The notes beneath the pieces are model-generated. The model was not told where the DNA came from. It ran no database searches and was given only the letters and a program-made list of their open reading frames with translations. Source: Morinoia aosen (taxonomy: Eukaryota; Arthropoda; Malacostraca; Amphipoda; Talitridae). Taken from it: a DNA stretch of 64,000 bases. The translations under genes and the position numbers were made by a program. Numbering within the stretch: the stretch's first letter is position 1; every line of letters begins with the position of its first letter. Positions 12,001 through 24,178 of the stretch are shown piece after piece. Location: contig CM059579.1 in NCBI GenBank assembly GCA_030386875.1, positions 15,348,484 through 15,412,483 of the forward strand. The letters run 5' to 3'.

Positions 12001-14738
12001 ATTTCTCACACTGTTCTGTAAACTATTTGGAAGTCTGGACTCCTCGACACACTTTCTTTTGCTCGTACTGTGCTAGTGCAGTTATCGAGCTTCATACTTG
12101 TTTTTTGACATCCTTCTGCTTAAGAAGACAATAGACAAATGCGTCCAGTTTGGTCCTGTTGGTGCTCTCTTGCTGTGGCTGTGTCGTTCGATTTACGAGA
12201 GGCAAGTTCTTACGTATTTGTGGCAGATTAATGTGCTCGATTCCGGCTGCACAACTTTTGTATTTTATCCTGTACGCTCTATCCATCTTTGTTGCCCAGT
12301 TGCCTCTTCTCCTCGCCTCTCGTCTCTTAAATTTTTACAAAAAAATATTTTAATGAACGCATTTTTACAATCACTTCCATACCTAATTTTCCTCACTTTC
12401 TGTGAATTAGGTAAAGAATTCTTCGGGAAAGTCACATCCTCCGTGAACTTCGCTTTGGTAGCAGAATAGATACCGTCATTTTCAGCCTATGTTTCTTAGT
12501 TTGTCGGTTCGACGTCACTCGCCTTCACATCTCGTTTGCAAACCTCTTTCCAGGATAAAATCAATAGTCTTGCATGTCTATGACTAATAGTGAGCTAACA
12601 GTAGAGGATGTCGTGCAGGATTCGTCTATCATTCATTCGTCTGAGCTGAACAGAACCACTGAAAAATACCCCGAATCGGCAATACAAACAAGCTTGAGAT
12701 GACAGCTTTTTGAATGGCATCGGTTTTTACTACACAGTCTTCCCGTGTGATCACTAAAATTCTAGTGGAATCGAAAGGGTGAAAAGTGTTTTGCCGTGTT
12801 TCTGATCGGAGTACAGCATCTACGAGTACGTCTAGCTATAGTAGAGCGAATTGATGGTTGCATAAGCTTGCTATGCATGCATTTTTGTGTTGATTCCCCA
12901 CCCTCCTCAAGTGGACTTTGGCTGTTGCTGCTTTTTCAATCTACTAGTCCAGTTTGAGGTTCAGAGGGAGAGTATTGAATTCGAGGTAGATGAATTTCTA
13001 AACAACCTCAAGCTTACATCCAAAAATAAAGATTCAAGCCGCTCCCTTACCGGCCCATGATTTCAGTTTTCTTCTGGTGAATAACCACGCCAAATTCTTT
13101 GCACACAGGAAAGAAGAGGTCAATGAATCGCTTCAGTGTTTCATTGGGTGGGTGACTAGAATGACGTCATCTGCTATTAGTATCTTTATGTATTCGTTGC
13201 ATTTTTCTTTTAGGTTTAAGGAAGGCATGGTTGAAGAGGGTATCTTTGTTTCTAGTGTATCTGATTAAATGGGCTGGCATGGTTCTAATGTATCTGTTCA
13301 GAGTACCTGCCATAAGTTTCAGTGTATCTGGTTAAAGTGGATGCATTAGACGCTTGTATTCTCACAGCATCCACTAACTGTAATCATAACTTGAGAAATC
13401 TCGTAAACGTATTGGTATTACAGCTTGAATATAAACTCGATTTTCGATTTCACTGAGTATTCGCAAACTCTGGCAGTGACAAATTTCATTCTTTCATAAA
13501 AAATAAATTTTAACGTTAAACTTGAGTATCCAAATTAAAAGTTAATAACGTAAAGAAATAGAAGCTTTCACTGAAACGAAATACTTTTCCTTGAAATTAA
13601 ACGCTTCAGTAACCTAGAAATGCTTAACGATTGGCCGACAGTTTATCCAACTTTTTGTCATTTATTGAAATTGACCTGACATTTTATTTACTGTATTCCT
13701 GGATTTTTTACCATGGTATTTAGTGCTAGTAATTGAACGCCGTAGCTTCAGATACTTTCTAGAATCGCTTAAAGGTTGGAGAGATCTTGTGTTGTTGGCC
13801 CCTGTGCTCCATCCAGGCTCCTGTGAACTCCTGGTGCTGAGGTATTCTTTTTTGTATTTTACCACAACGCGACCACTTTCATGAAGCTGTCTAAACTGTG
13901 CTGTTGGGTGCTCACACGCTCACAGTTTTGTCTAAGTTAAACAACCGATTAGAGAGCCGTCCAAATTGGTTGCGAAATTTTCAGTTTTTGAACACAGTTG
14001 TTATAGCTTGCTCGGAGCCATTTGCTGAAAAAAAAAAATATTCAACTAGATGGTTATCTTGTCTAATGTGAATTGCATATCTTATTCAAAGCATGATTTT
14101 TAATGAGTTGTGCGCTTAGACCTTGAAGAATCTGATTGACCTATTCATATGCTAAAAATTAATTTTGAATATTTTTAACATTAGCTTTGCTGCTAAAACT
14201 TCGTAGAATCTACCCACTTAACTGTAGTATGTAAAGAATAAGCCCCATCTTCTTGTGGACATCAGTTTGAATTTATGCAGAATTTGCCTGTGTTGAACTT
14301 TTACACAATGAAATCTCACTGTTTGAAGAATTCTTATGCAATGAACCGCTTTTCATTTTGCAATGCACCACTTTCAGTGTTTGCGCCTTACATTGGACCT
14401 AGCCATTGAAAGGCTTGTGCCGGAGTATTTGGATGATTTTACATATAATCCCAAGTTTAGTACAGTTATGTGCTTTATTTTTAGTTATCGATAATTTTTT
14501 ACCGTGTTCATGATTTTGAAGGCTAATTTTTGAAACGCGTAAACTTACGTTCGAATTACCATGTGTTCATTTATTGGTTTGCTATTAGAAGACAACTAGA
14601 TGGTGCTTACGATTGAATTTTCTTGAAATAATTGTGACGATTCGGAGAAATCTGCTCGCGGCCGTGACATGTGAAGAAACATTGATTCAGGGAGCAAGAA
14701 GCCAGAAATGACTAACCTAGCTTATTAAGTTCACTTTT

Positions 14739-15106
14739 TCATTTTCTAGCACACACTTCCACACGTTTTCTCTCAAGGTCTATTAGAGAGCTAAAATTTT
14801 CATCTGTAAAAGCCTTGGCGCACTTTTCGCTCGGGTAACTGTTGGGTTCTGTCGGTATCCGGTGGGCTTTGTGGGTATCCGTTGGGCTCTGCGGGTATCC
14901 AGTGGGTACTGTGGGTATGTGATGTGTTCTGCGGGTATCAGGTGGGGTATGTGGGCATCCGTTGGGATCTGCGGGTATCTGTTGGGCTCTGTGGGTATCC
15001 GGTAGGTTCTGTGTCGGCCCTATCTCCTTCACTTTTAGGCCCGGGGCTAGACCCGCTCTGTAGTCACTGCCATTTGCCGCTAATTATCTTCACCACCACC
15101 TACATG
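14739..15106 (-). pseudogene. Dead lectin terminal exon with minisatellite in its sugar-binding loop
   Basis: Read on the minus strand, this aligns end to end with lectin exon 4. There is a VVVK / SGKWQ / SSPGPKSEGD beginning (live copies have WVAVKK, KWQW, SGR.PG), then a repeat array, then SEKCAKAF and a closing VEVCARK stop (live copies have EECARV and SVCQV). Key tryptophan codons have become stops, so it is a pseudo-exon. It lies about 3.4 kb downstream of the exon 4 of gene B, so it is either an alternative terminal exon that died or the last trace of a further lectin gene. A sister copy is at 49177-49595. Confidence 0.8.
14844..15020. repeat. 20-bp minisatellite, about 9 units
   Basis: Tandem units near GGGCTCTGTGGGTATCCGGT (plus strand). 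On the minus strand a unit reads like CAGAACCCAACGGATACCC. This matches the codons for the TDPNG part of the CTLD EPN loop in the lectin terminal exons. The array lies exactly between the parts of the dead exon that flank that loop. Confidence 0.85.
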
Positions 15107-15659
15107 CCATCTATTTATACAGGATTGGAATGGAAAAGAATCGAATGAAACATAGGGGAAAAATTAGGGATACAGATTAATGAAATTACTTATTTGTAGA
15201 ATTTTACCACATTATTGGCTGTTGAGAGCCAATAATTATAGTTCTGAATGATTGAATGTGAAAACATAATATTAAGTATTTTTCACTTCAATCACACGTT
15301 TTTCCCAGCAACCATGCGTTACTAGGGAAGAGAAGTACATCCCTGACTTGGAATTAACGAGTGTAGTGTTCCATATTGTTTTTTGCAGTTCTGTTCGCGA
15401 TAGTTTCCATTCCAGTGAATTCGGTGCAGTCACAAGCAGTTCAGTGCAGCCAAAACTACACGCGCACTAAAGCATTAAATACTGCCTAAGGTTAAAACTG
15501 GTAAATACTACGGATTGGCTTTCCTCAGTAATTTGATGGCACTCAGTGGAAGCCACTTACCAAAATTTCTTCATGTCAGGGGGCTAAATAACAGCTGGAG
15601 GAAAGGAAATTACGCCTGTTTCACTGTACTGTCGCTGCCAAGTCATGCTAACAATGCTG

Positions 15660-17520
15660 CTTCAGTACTGCAATAGTACCGCTTATATTGAATCGAATAC
15701 ATGAGAAATTCATTCATCTATTTTACACTTTTTTACCTCTTCCCAGTTTCTCCCGTAAATATAAATATAAGTATAACTACTAATAGATGTTCATTGAAAA
15801 ATTTACATCGTTTTCTCAGATGTCAGAATAAAGCTTTGCAAGTAATTTGTTCAACTATTGAAACATTGGTTAGATTTGAGTTTCCGGTTCAAGTGTTATC
15901 CCCGAATGCGAATGAGTAGGATTCTCTGCCGCCAATATCGTGTATTGCTCGAGAATTTCAAGTGCTTAGAACAAACTCGCTCAGCCTTTGATCAGACTTT
16001 GAAATAATTGTTCATGAATCGGGTCGCTTAATAAATCCGATTAAATCCAGCAATGATTCAAAAGACTGTTTATGTTATTGAATCATAAAAACTATTGAGA
16101 ATTGCACCAGCTTTTATTGGAAGTTGCCGTATAGCACATAAATAATTAATTGCTCAATAAATAAAAATCAAACTGAGCAAAGATGTGTCCTGCTGCAAAT
16201 CCTTTGAATTGCATAAATTTTCTACATTGTTATCTGAAAGTCTTTGCTTAATAGTGATATCAAACCACACAAATGTTTGATTTGTTTCATCCAGGAATTA
16301 ATTACAATATTAGGTCAGTCTCTCACAGGAACTGATATAACGATAGTGAACTATAATTTCAAAAAGTGAATTGTGGCAGAATGCTTCGTTTCTGCCTGAC
16401 TTGAAAATTAAAAATCTCTCTATTCCTTAGAGAAGTGAACAAGAACGAATACGAACTCGATAACGTGGACCTTTAATCATAAACATCGTTTTATGAGCAC
16501 TTATACCGAACATTATTTCGAACTTTCAATTGGGTGAATCAAGGCAAAAGTGAGCCAGTCTTTACTAAAGTGAGCCAGTCTTTATTTTGGATGAGCTGTT
16601 CTGACTCTTGCATTAAAGTGTTGCGGGACGAGTTAGCTTCTTACTCTGCGCACTTCATGCGTCAAAGCCATGGAAGCATGCAGCATAATTGATATGATGA
16701 GTCTTTTGAATAAAAAATGGAATGCGTTGAGCCCTGAAAACGTCAGGATTTATCCGTACTCTGAAATTGTAGTTTTGAACATAAAGAACAGAATTGAAAA
16801 ATTTTCACATTTATGAAATTGATCAAAATTTAAAAAATAGATTACTGATTTTCTGATTGATATTCAATACATCTCGAAGTTGTTGAAGTAATTTGCCGAT
16901 ATGCTTTTTTGGGAAAAATCCCTGATAAAGGTTCGATAATCTTGCAACGGAGATGCCATGGAAGTATCAAAGCAATCTTGAAAGAAGTCCACATGAGCGT
17001 TTTTTTTTCTGACAGTACAGTAACATCATACCTCCCAATAAAAACAATCTTAGGAGCGAAGTAGTAGAATGCATCACAAAAAAACTTGAATGCATAAATT
17101 GAAAACAAAATCTGGAGTAAAATTATTAAAGAAAAATCAAGAAACAGATTACTGACTTCCTCTTAAATGCTGCGAAAATCAACTCTGTTAACTGTTCGAA
17201 GTAGACAGTAGATTCCCAATGCTGGAAAGTGATTCCATTTCTTACTATTATTTTTTGAAGTTAAAGTTCCAATAGATCCACTTTTGAAACCCTTGAGCAA
17301 AATCCCGAACTATACAGTATCATCAAAGAACAAGAAACGTAATTTGATTATAATATCATATAAAATATCTACGTACCTCAAATTTCAGATCATTTAACCA
17401 TTCACCTTGGTTCCTAAAAAATACGAATATTTTAAACAGCAGTTCTTTACGAATTTTATTCTTTGTAAGTAAATTAGCCAGCAGGATATAAATCAAAATG
17501 AAACATCTGCAATCTTGATC
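15660..17520. other. Copy-specific spacer, no gene seen
   Basis: This spacer has no counterpart in the paralogous flank, where the corresponding point (about 50150-50700) instead carries a TIR element. It is AT-rich with only short open frames. It includes a short tandem duplication of AAAGTGAGCCAGTCTTTA at about 16548-16586. Confidence 0.5.
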
Positions 17521-17524
17521 AATT

Positions 17525-18545
17525 TTTATTCAGGTAAATATTACTCAGGACGGATAGCGTGTTGTGCATCATTGCGGTGTTTCTTGTTATACGGTAAATT
17601 TCATCAGAGGCTCATAGACAATGACGATGCAACCTTTTCCATCGCTCATTTTGAATATTTTTTTCCACATTTTGTTCTTAAAATGCAACTTAATCATAAA
17701 AAATAACTCAGCAATTTGCTCGGATATTTTTGGGTTTAGTGAATTTTCAGCTTTGATTTCCAACTATGTCGTTATTATCAATCTTATCGAAAGAAATGTC
17801 AGGAACAATTTATTCGACATCATATTCAGTATTCATCCTTGTTCTATATATCAGAGTGACCGTTCCTTTCAAAGAAAAATAGCCTACTTAAGCTTAGCGA
17901 AGAAAAAATTTCACACTGCACCTTACGAGAGCATGTTTCAAACACTTTAATCCCAGTTCTAGCCTCGTCTGCTGTACAAATTACAATATATAAAGAGAGG
18001 GACAGAAGAAAGTAAAGCTAAAACTTTTAAATCTCACTTTTCGTCTCGTGTACAGTTGAGATAATTCATCGACATCGCTTATGTAATTGAAAGGGAGAAA
18101 AATTAAGATACACAATTTAACAATCCAGCACAAGTCAAACTTGTCTGGAAAATTAAATAACATGAGTTTCGTTTTCCTTTGAGGACAGGCCAACACAAAA
18201 AAATATTTGTAAAAGACTCCACATAAATCAGCAACTATTTGAGCGGTTCAGGAAGTTTTATCCTGTAGGATGTGGAGAAGCAATGATTGTATAGTTTACT
18301 TATTTTTTTCCTCTCACAAAGCAAGCTTTCACACACCCTCACATTGTTACAAATGGTTGTCAATCTTTATTTCCCGAGATAGTTTCGCAAGACTCGCCAG
18401 TCAACGAAATATAGCCGATGTGGGAGGTTAAATGACGGCTGAGCTTAATGAGTGCAGTGGTTCGTGCGTCAAAAGTGAAATTTTGACATGACTAGACCTC
18501 CAGAATTTAGATGCATGGTATCAGTCAGCAGTCGGAATTAAAAAC
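17525..18545. repeat. 3' flank of lectin gene B, duplicated in gene D
   Basis: Colinear with about 50700-52082 downstream of gene D. It includes the putative 3' UTR and poly(A) signal. In the gene D copy a solo LTR interrupts the segment. Confidence 0.7.
18366..18371 (-). terminator. Candidate poly(A) signal of lectin gene B
   Basis: AATAAA on the minus strand, about 175 nt after the stop codon. It is conserved at the same relative place in gene D (51897-51902). Confidence 0.5.
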
Positions 18546-18766
18546 TTAATTCGATGTCACCTGACAAACAGAATTGAAAAATGTGTTGCATTTTGTACCG
18601 GCGAGTTCGAAATCCACTTCTTTCATGACCCTGGCACATTCGTCGCCGCTTGTTGGTTCGTTAGATTTCCATGGATATTGATATGCGGTCCCAACATTAC
18701 GTCCGCTCGGTATCCACTGCCACTTTCCGTTTGTTTTCTTTACCGCCACCCAAATGTGTTCGTGTT
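18546..18766 (-). CDS. Lectin gene B, exon 4 (C-terminal half of CTLD)
   Basis: The acceptor is a T-rich tract ending TTAACAG, and the exon enters in phase 1. It reads HIWVAVKKTNGKWQWIPSGR, then a loop with NEPTSGDECAR, then two more cysteines in TKC and SVCQV, and a TAA stop. The cysteines in DEC, TKC and SVC fit CTLD C2, C3 and C4. The calcium/sugar loop keeps EP but has T in place of N, so classical EPN binding is doubtful. The exon is open. Confidence 0.88.
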
Positions 18767-18769
18767 CTG

Positions 18770-20700
18770 TTAAAAAATAACAAAACATCCCTGGAATCAA
18801 TTCGAAAAAATGATCTACTGCTTAGAAATGTGTGGTGAACGGCTGAAAATCATTTCTCACACTGTAAGGTCAGGACTCTGCGACAATAGGGTGTCATCAA
18901 AACTTCATAACATCAAAAAAGTATTCGTGAGAACTGCAGGTTTTTCAACAAGTCTCAGATGGATTAGGCATCAGTGTAAAAATTTTGAAAGGAATTTAGA
19001 AAAGAATTCTCAAAAAGAATAATCCAGCTGAACTGTCAGGCAATGTCGCTGACTATTCAGGCGTAAATGAAATATAAATTTCCCATCTTCTACGTTTCTA
19101 AGTGGATATCATAAACGAGTGTGAGCATTCAATGCAGACATCGGTCAAACGGTGAGTGTTTTACAAGTATTTCGTTCTAATAGCATCCCAAATGTAGCCT
19201 CGCACGTTTTTATTAACGTCGATGGTGGGAATTTTTGAACCTTTTTAAATTCTGTAAGGAATGAAATATTATTTACATTCACTAATATTGTAAAAAATGA
19301 AAAAAATTCAAATAATATCAGTTCCTGATCTTGATCGCTCTGTGAATTGATCACACCGTGTATTCATTAATTATCCCGATCATTCAGTGAACAGGTCGCA
19401 GTGTCCCGAGAGCTCCATTGAGTAACTCAGGGCAAAAGCTCATAGATTCATTGTCTAAGAATCGCTGCTATAATTCATGCATTAATCCCCAACCTTCTAG
19501 TGGAATGGGCACAAAGAGAGCAAGTTTTAAACAGTGAATTTTAGATATCAAGGCGACGAAATTAAAATGACTCGTGGTTTGATGTTGAAACATGTTGATA
19601 TTTTGGAGGGTGTAATTGCACAAGTCTATGGGAACAGGAGCTGCGACTATTTGGTAGAAACGGGTTTTCAATATTCCTGAATGAGCACCAGGATGAAATG
19701 GAATTACCTAGTGGCAAGTTTGGTTGAAAAACTATCTTTCTATTTTTAGTTTGGAATGTTGGTCGATGTGAAAAACAGATCGGGTTCGTTCATTCCTCTG
19801 CCTTCTAATGCTCATTTCGGGCTTTCTAATGCGCAATAAAAGGACCGAAAAGCCCTCAATGGATCAGAAATGTATATTATAGGCCTTTATTGTGTATGCA
19901 GTTTAAATTGACGTCAAGGCCACCGTTTTTTTGAGCACACCTCACCTGCAATAACATCCGAATATAATCTTTTGTTTGCAATGCAGCTCAAAAGAAGGAA
20001 AAACTTCAATTTGAGCCGCTCTAACAATCAAACAGCTTCAAACCTTTCACTGTTCTTGAGTAGAGCCACAAGAAAGGCTTTCAGTTCCCCATACACTTAT
20101 AGTAAAGCTATAGTAGGTCGAAGAAAACGTCAGACAAATTAGCAACAAATTGTGAAATGAATAATAAAAATGCAAATAAACCAAAATGAGGCATTTCATG
20201 ACAGTATTCCACTAAAAGATTTTATCGTTATTTTTGGAAACCTGGGAAAACCATGGTTGAAATGATTTACAATATGACTTGGAAAAAATATTGACTTGCA
20301 AATAGCTGGAAATCGATGCACCTATAAGACGAACTGCAAAAAAGTGTATGAGTTACAAAACAATAATAATCAGTACAATAATCTTATGGTGCAAATATTG
20401 ATTAAAATGATTTTAATTCAGTTTATTGGTTAAATAATAAATAATTATTATTGATTAATTCATGTTGCAAATATTAATTATATGTATGCTGATAAGACGA
20501 CCTATGATCTTCATAAGCAAAAGATAGTAAAAACTATTGTAATATTCATGAATATAACGGAATTAAAGTTCGATCATCTTACAGTGAATGAATTAGAAAC
20601 TCTGTATTCGCTAGAGCGTGAAATTTTCATCCACGTACGAAAAAGAAACTGGGAGAGGTGCACAGGAGTGAGTATAGTTTCAAAATGAATTCAAATATGA
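18770..20700. other. Intron 3 of lectin gene B
   Basis: 1.9 kb of AT-rich sequence. Parts near 18810-19100 match 52330-52600 (gene D intron 3), and parts near 19740-20690 match 36500-37320 (gene C intron 3), confirming common descent of the introns. No gene is seen. Confidence 0.6.
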
Positions 20701-20705
20701 CTTAC

Positions 20706-20891
20706 CGGTGCCGCTTTCATTGAGAAAAGTCCTCAGTTTCTTGAACTCCGCATCAGTGTTGGCCGTGTACAAGTCCGCCCTGAGATCCTCGCATTTCTGC
20801 CGCGCGCTGGCCCAGTTCTTCTTAGCAGACTCGATGTAGAGGCAGCCGGCGTGGGTGCATTCGAATGGCTTAGGGCAGTGTTTGCGGCTTT
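20706..20891 (-). CDS. Lectin gene B, exon 3 (N-terminal half of CTLD)
   Basis: 186 nt between acceptor AGCAG and donor GTAAGT, phase 1 at both ends. It encodes a long-form CTLD start: KHCPKPFECTHAGCLYIES, then the helix ASARQKCEDLRADLYTAN and a C-terminal LNESG. The cysteine in QKC is CTLD C1. HC and AGC fit the extra N-terminal hairpin pair. FEC is an additional cysteine not found in genes C or D. Confidence 0.88.
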
Positions 20892-21759
20892 CTGCTCAAA
20901 GCCAACAATACATCGCAGAGAAACTCAGACATACTGTACATAAATTTTGCAAATTTTAGTGCCAGACAGTACAACTTTTATGGTTCAATGAGTTTTCATT
21001 CAAACTGCGAAGCTTCAGTTGCCAGTTTTAAAAATGACCACGTACGCGTAGACTTAAATAAATCTGTTGAAGACAACTCTTGAGGGTTTTATTAAAAAGG
21101 GACGTCTCAATTGATAACCACAGTTCCTAGGCATTCCTAACTGTACAAACTGAATTCCAGCAAAGTTTAAGAGCATCTTCCCTCCCCCCCCCTACATCTT
21201 CAGAAAGCATCTTCAGTTCATTGACATAGGTTTGTCATCTTTCGTGGACATGATTTCATCTTTTTGTCATGAATCGATGTTAATATCTCGACAGACTCGT
21301 TCATTTAAAGATCTTCTTGAAGCTTTAGAACTTATCATTAATTACTTTGGCAGTAGTTGACCTGTTGAAACGACCGGTTAAATCCGAAATCCCGTCTTTC
21401 TACAGATTTTTGCAATTACATCCTGAAATCTATCGATTTTCAGCTTTGTCTAACGATCTTTACATTATGTTCATTCAATACATGCAATTCACCCACATGA
21501 CAATTTTCTCCTCCCACCATGTTGAAGTTCAACGACTGAGGGCAGCGTTCTGCCGTATGTAGGCGGTTGAGGCTTTTCTCCAAGCATGAGGGGCATTATG
21601 CTCTTCACGGGGACCGTCTGAGTCAAAATCCGAAATATTCTTGATTTTCTGTTTTGAACTCTTGGTATCGAAAATGTTCTTCCTAATCTAACGATTTGCT
21701 TCAGTTCCTAGTAACTGTGTTCGTTAGTTTACTACATCTTACAAAAAATCAGTCAAATA

Positions 21760-22870
21760 GGGGGTGGAAGATGGATGGGGTCCGGCTTACCCCAAAACCC
21801 AAAACCCTTCAACTGGAGGGATTGGGAATGGGTTTGTCATTATGACTCACCTGTATTAACATCTTCATATGAAATTACAAAAAAATTCTGGTTAGATTAC
21901 GGTCCTGATTATTTTAAACCCGTGTTTTATCAGCAGCACGTTGATGAGAGTTTTTTTTGCTTTCGAAGAACAATCACGCATCTTAATTTCTTGATTTTTT
22001 TAATTCTAAGTATACGTCGATCAAATTTACAATGAATGGAGAGAACAACAATAGTGTTCTTTTTCTAGACTGTTTGGTTGGTAGGGTGAATGGTAGATTT
22101 CAAACATCCGTTTATAAAAAAGCAGCGTTCTACGGACTAGGTTTGAGTTTTTTAGCTTTTTCTTACAAATACAAATTGAATGGCATAAAGGTTGCTTTTA
22201 AACCGTGCATCCTCAATTTCATCCAATTATCCTGTAATGCATTTCGAATGGTAAATCTTTTAAAAAATTTTCTTGTGGAATGAATATCCAGTAACTTTAT
22301 TCGAGTCCCACTTTAGGCAGTTTTGTCCAAAAAGCTTAATAGTCTTCCCTCTACCACTTATCCTAATAACAAGCGTATATTTCTCTCCCATATTTCGGTG
22401 CTCAATCCGAAAACATAAAGAAGAGCTGAAATCTCTTGTGCTTAAAAAAATAGCATGTTGTGTTTGAGAACAATTTTTGTATTAGCTCTTTTTTCAGTTT
22501 CAAGGAAAAACTTCCCGTTGCCAATGCCATACGATCCCCATTTGCTAATGAATATAGTTGTGCATAGTGTGCATCCAGGTACTTAGGTTGCATCGATCGT
22601 ACCCGAAGACAAAGTATCGCACGGCATAGAAGATTCAGCTACCGCACAGGGTCAAGGTCAGGACAGCAACCCCATTCTGCAATCCGTATTCACACTGACA
22701 ATTGCAATTAAATAATCGACAACAATAATGTTTCAATCATCGGGCAGGGGTCAGATTTCACTGACGTACGCATTTTAGAATCGTTGCATATTTTAAAGGG
22801 CAGACGAACACTGAATGATACGTCAAGTTCTTTCTCGTCGTGTATTCCCATCATCCACTGTACTTGTCTG
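21760..22870 (+). mobile_element. Penelope-like retroelement relic, copy 2
   Basis: Sister of the relic at 780-1900, with the same RT and GIY-YIG remnants and a similar truncation. It is broken several times and old. It lies antisense to gene B within intron 2. Confidence 0.72.
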
Positions 22871-23725
22871 CAGCTGATCACATTTATCTCATGTCGCGTG
22901 TTATTTCAGCTGATGATGAGATTTATCTCGAAGCGTTCAAAAAATATTTAGAAATTTATTCTTCGCTTATAAATTTTTACCGAAAAAAATTATACATTAT
23001 CTATGTTTGAACTCATTTTATGGAGTTTTTTTATGATTCAAACGATATGCTTCATTACCTGCTACAACTGGCGAAAGGCCAGTCACATACCTGATTATGT
23101 ACAGTGCCAGGTAACGATGCTTGTCAAGCTCTCCTGAAAATATTAACTTATTGATGCTTGAAATGCTACTTCTCCCACAGATCTAGAGGTACCTAAATTG
23201 CAGGCACATCAATTGATAGGGTTTAAAAAGAGCTAAAAATTGCTATTTGTTTTTTAAATAAAGATTTGAAAGTTATTTCAGATATGTGATGCCATAATAA
23301 AAGAATCTTGAAGTTTGAAAAATCTCAAGATTCAATGAATCAATATATCGAATTTGTATTCCCATGTGTCATTTGATAATACATTTAGCTATCTAAAAAA
23401 GGCTGTCAGCTTCATAACTTTATTATTGTTAGAGATATAAAAAATTTTCCATTTTAACATTTTTTCACTGCTTTCAAAGAAAAACTCATTTTTTTGAAAA
23501 TACAAAAAAACTAGAATCAATAAATAAAAACTTTACATTATTTCTTATCGTAGTGAAGATGTAAAAAAATCAACTCAATAATGACGAACGTTTTTCTTCC
23601 AATTACGACGGGTCTTAATAGCGCCAATAGCTCATACCCATTGCAAATTTACTTTTAGATTTTATTGTTCCTTTGTATTTGTATAGAAGATTGATTTTCT
23701 TTATTTTTTACTTGCAGACTGTTAA

Positions 23726-23754
23726 CTGAAGATGGAGATGGTCTCCGAAACGTT
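23726..23754 (+). ncRNA. Hammerhead-ribozyme-like core
   Basis: CTGAAGA at 23726-23732, a five-pair stem II GGAGA/TCTCC with loop TGG, then GAAAC at 23747-23751 and GTT. This fits CUGANGA - stem II - GAAA better than the other cores in the window. It is followed by an AATATAAAG-type tail, as in Penelope-like termini. Confidence 0.5.
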
Positions 23755-23859
23755 TTACAAAACTGACTTAGTTTTGAATATAAAGTGTTTGCAAAATTTT
23801 AATTAAATATGATTTTAATATGTGGTGCATTCATCGATTTTAAATTCCCCGTTCAAAGG

Positions 23860-24160
23860 AAAAATGAATTACGTCTGATATAAGAAATCAAAGTATAATG
23901 AATTTTAGGTACTAAAAATATATTATGCGAGTAAAAATACAAAGTATGGCACAGAAAAACCAAAAACTAAACACAGAAGCACAAAAGGAATACACGTGAA
24001 ACAAATACGTAATTCATAAAACATGAAACACGTATATACGTTTTTCCGTTTCATACTCTGTATTTTTGCTCTCATGATATATTTTTAGCACCCACAATTC
24101 ATTGTACTTTGATCTTTTAATTGAGACGCAATTCTTTTTTTCCTTTGAACTGATGATGGA
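23860..24160. repeat. Long inverted repeat, copy 2
   Basis: Counterpart of the palindrome at 3070-3380, with arms at about 23860-23960 and 24030-24160. The right arm ends in the hammerhead-like core at 24150. Confidence 0.5.
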
Positions 24161-24178
24161 GCGGGACTCTGAAACGTT
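24150..24178 (+). ncRNA. Hammerhead-ribozyme-like core
   Basis: Same sequence as the core at 3375: CTGATGA at 24150-24156, short stem II, GAAAC at 24171-24175. It is retained unchanged in both duplicated blocks. Confidence 0.4.

Larger units (their letters stand above)
9340..15650. repeat. Large intergenic duplicated segment (copy 1)
   Basis: This segment is colinear with about 43960-50150 over its whole length with only small gaps. Part of it (about 9255-9920) is also found at 62615-63300. Apart from the dead lectin exon at 14739-15106 I see no coding sequence; the short open frames are not preserved between the two copies. Confidence 0.75.

Noticed and set aside
14882-15148. Open frame rich in G/V/Y on the plus strand through the minisatellite (also 49301-49531)
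   Set aside because: Produced by the 20-bp repeat, which is open in several frames. The exon homology is on the minus strand.
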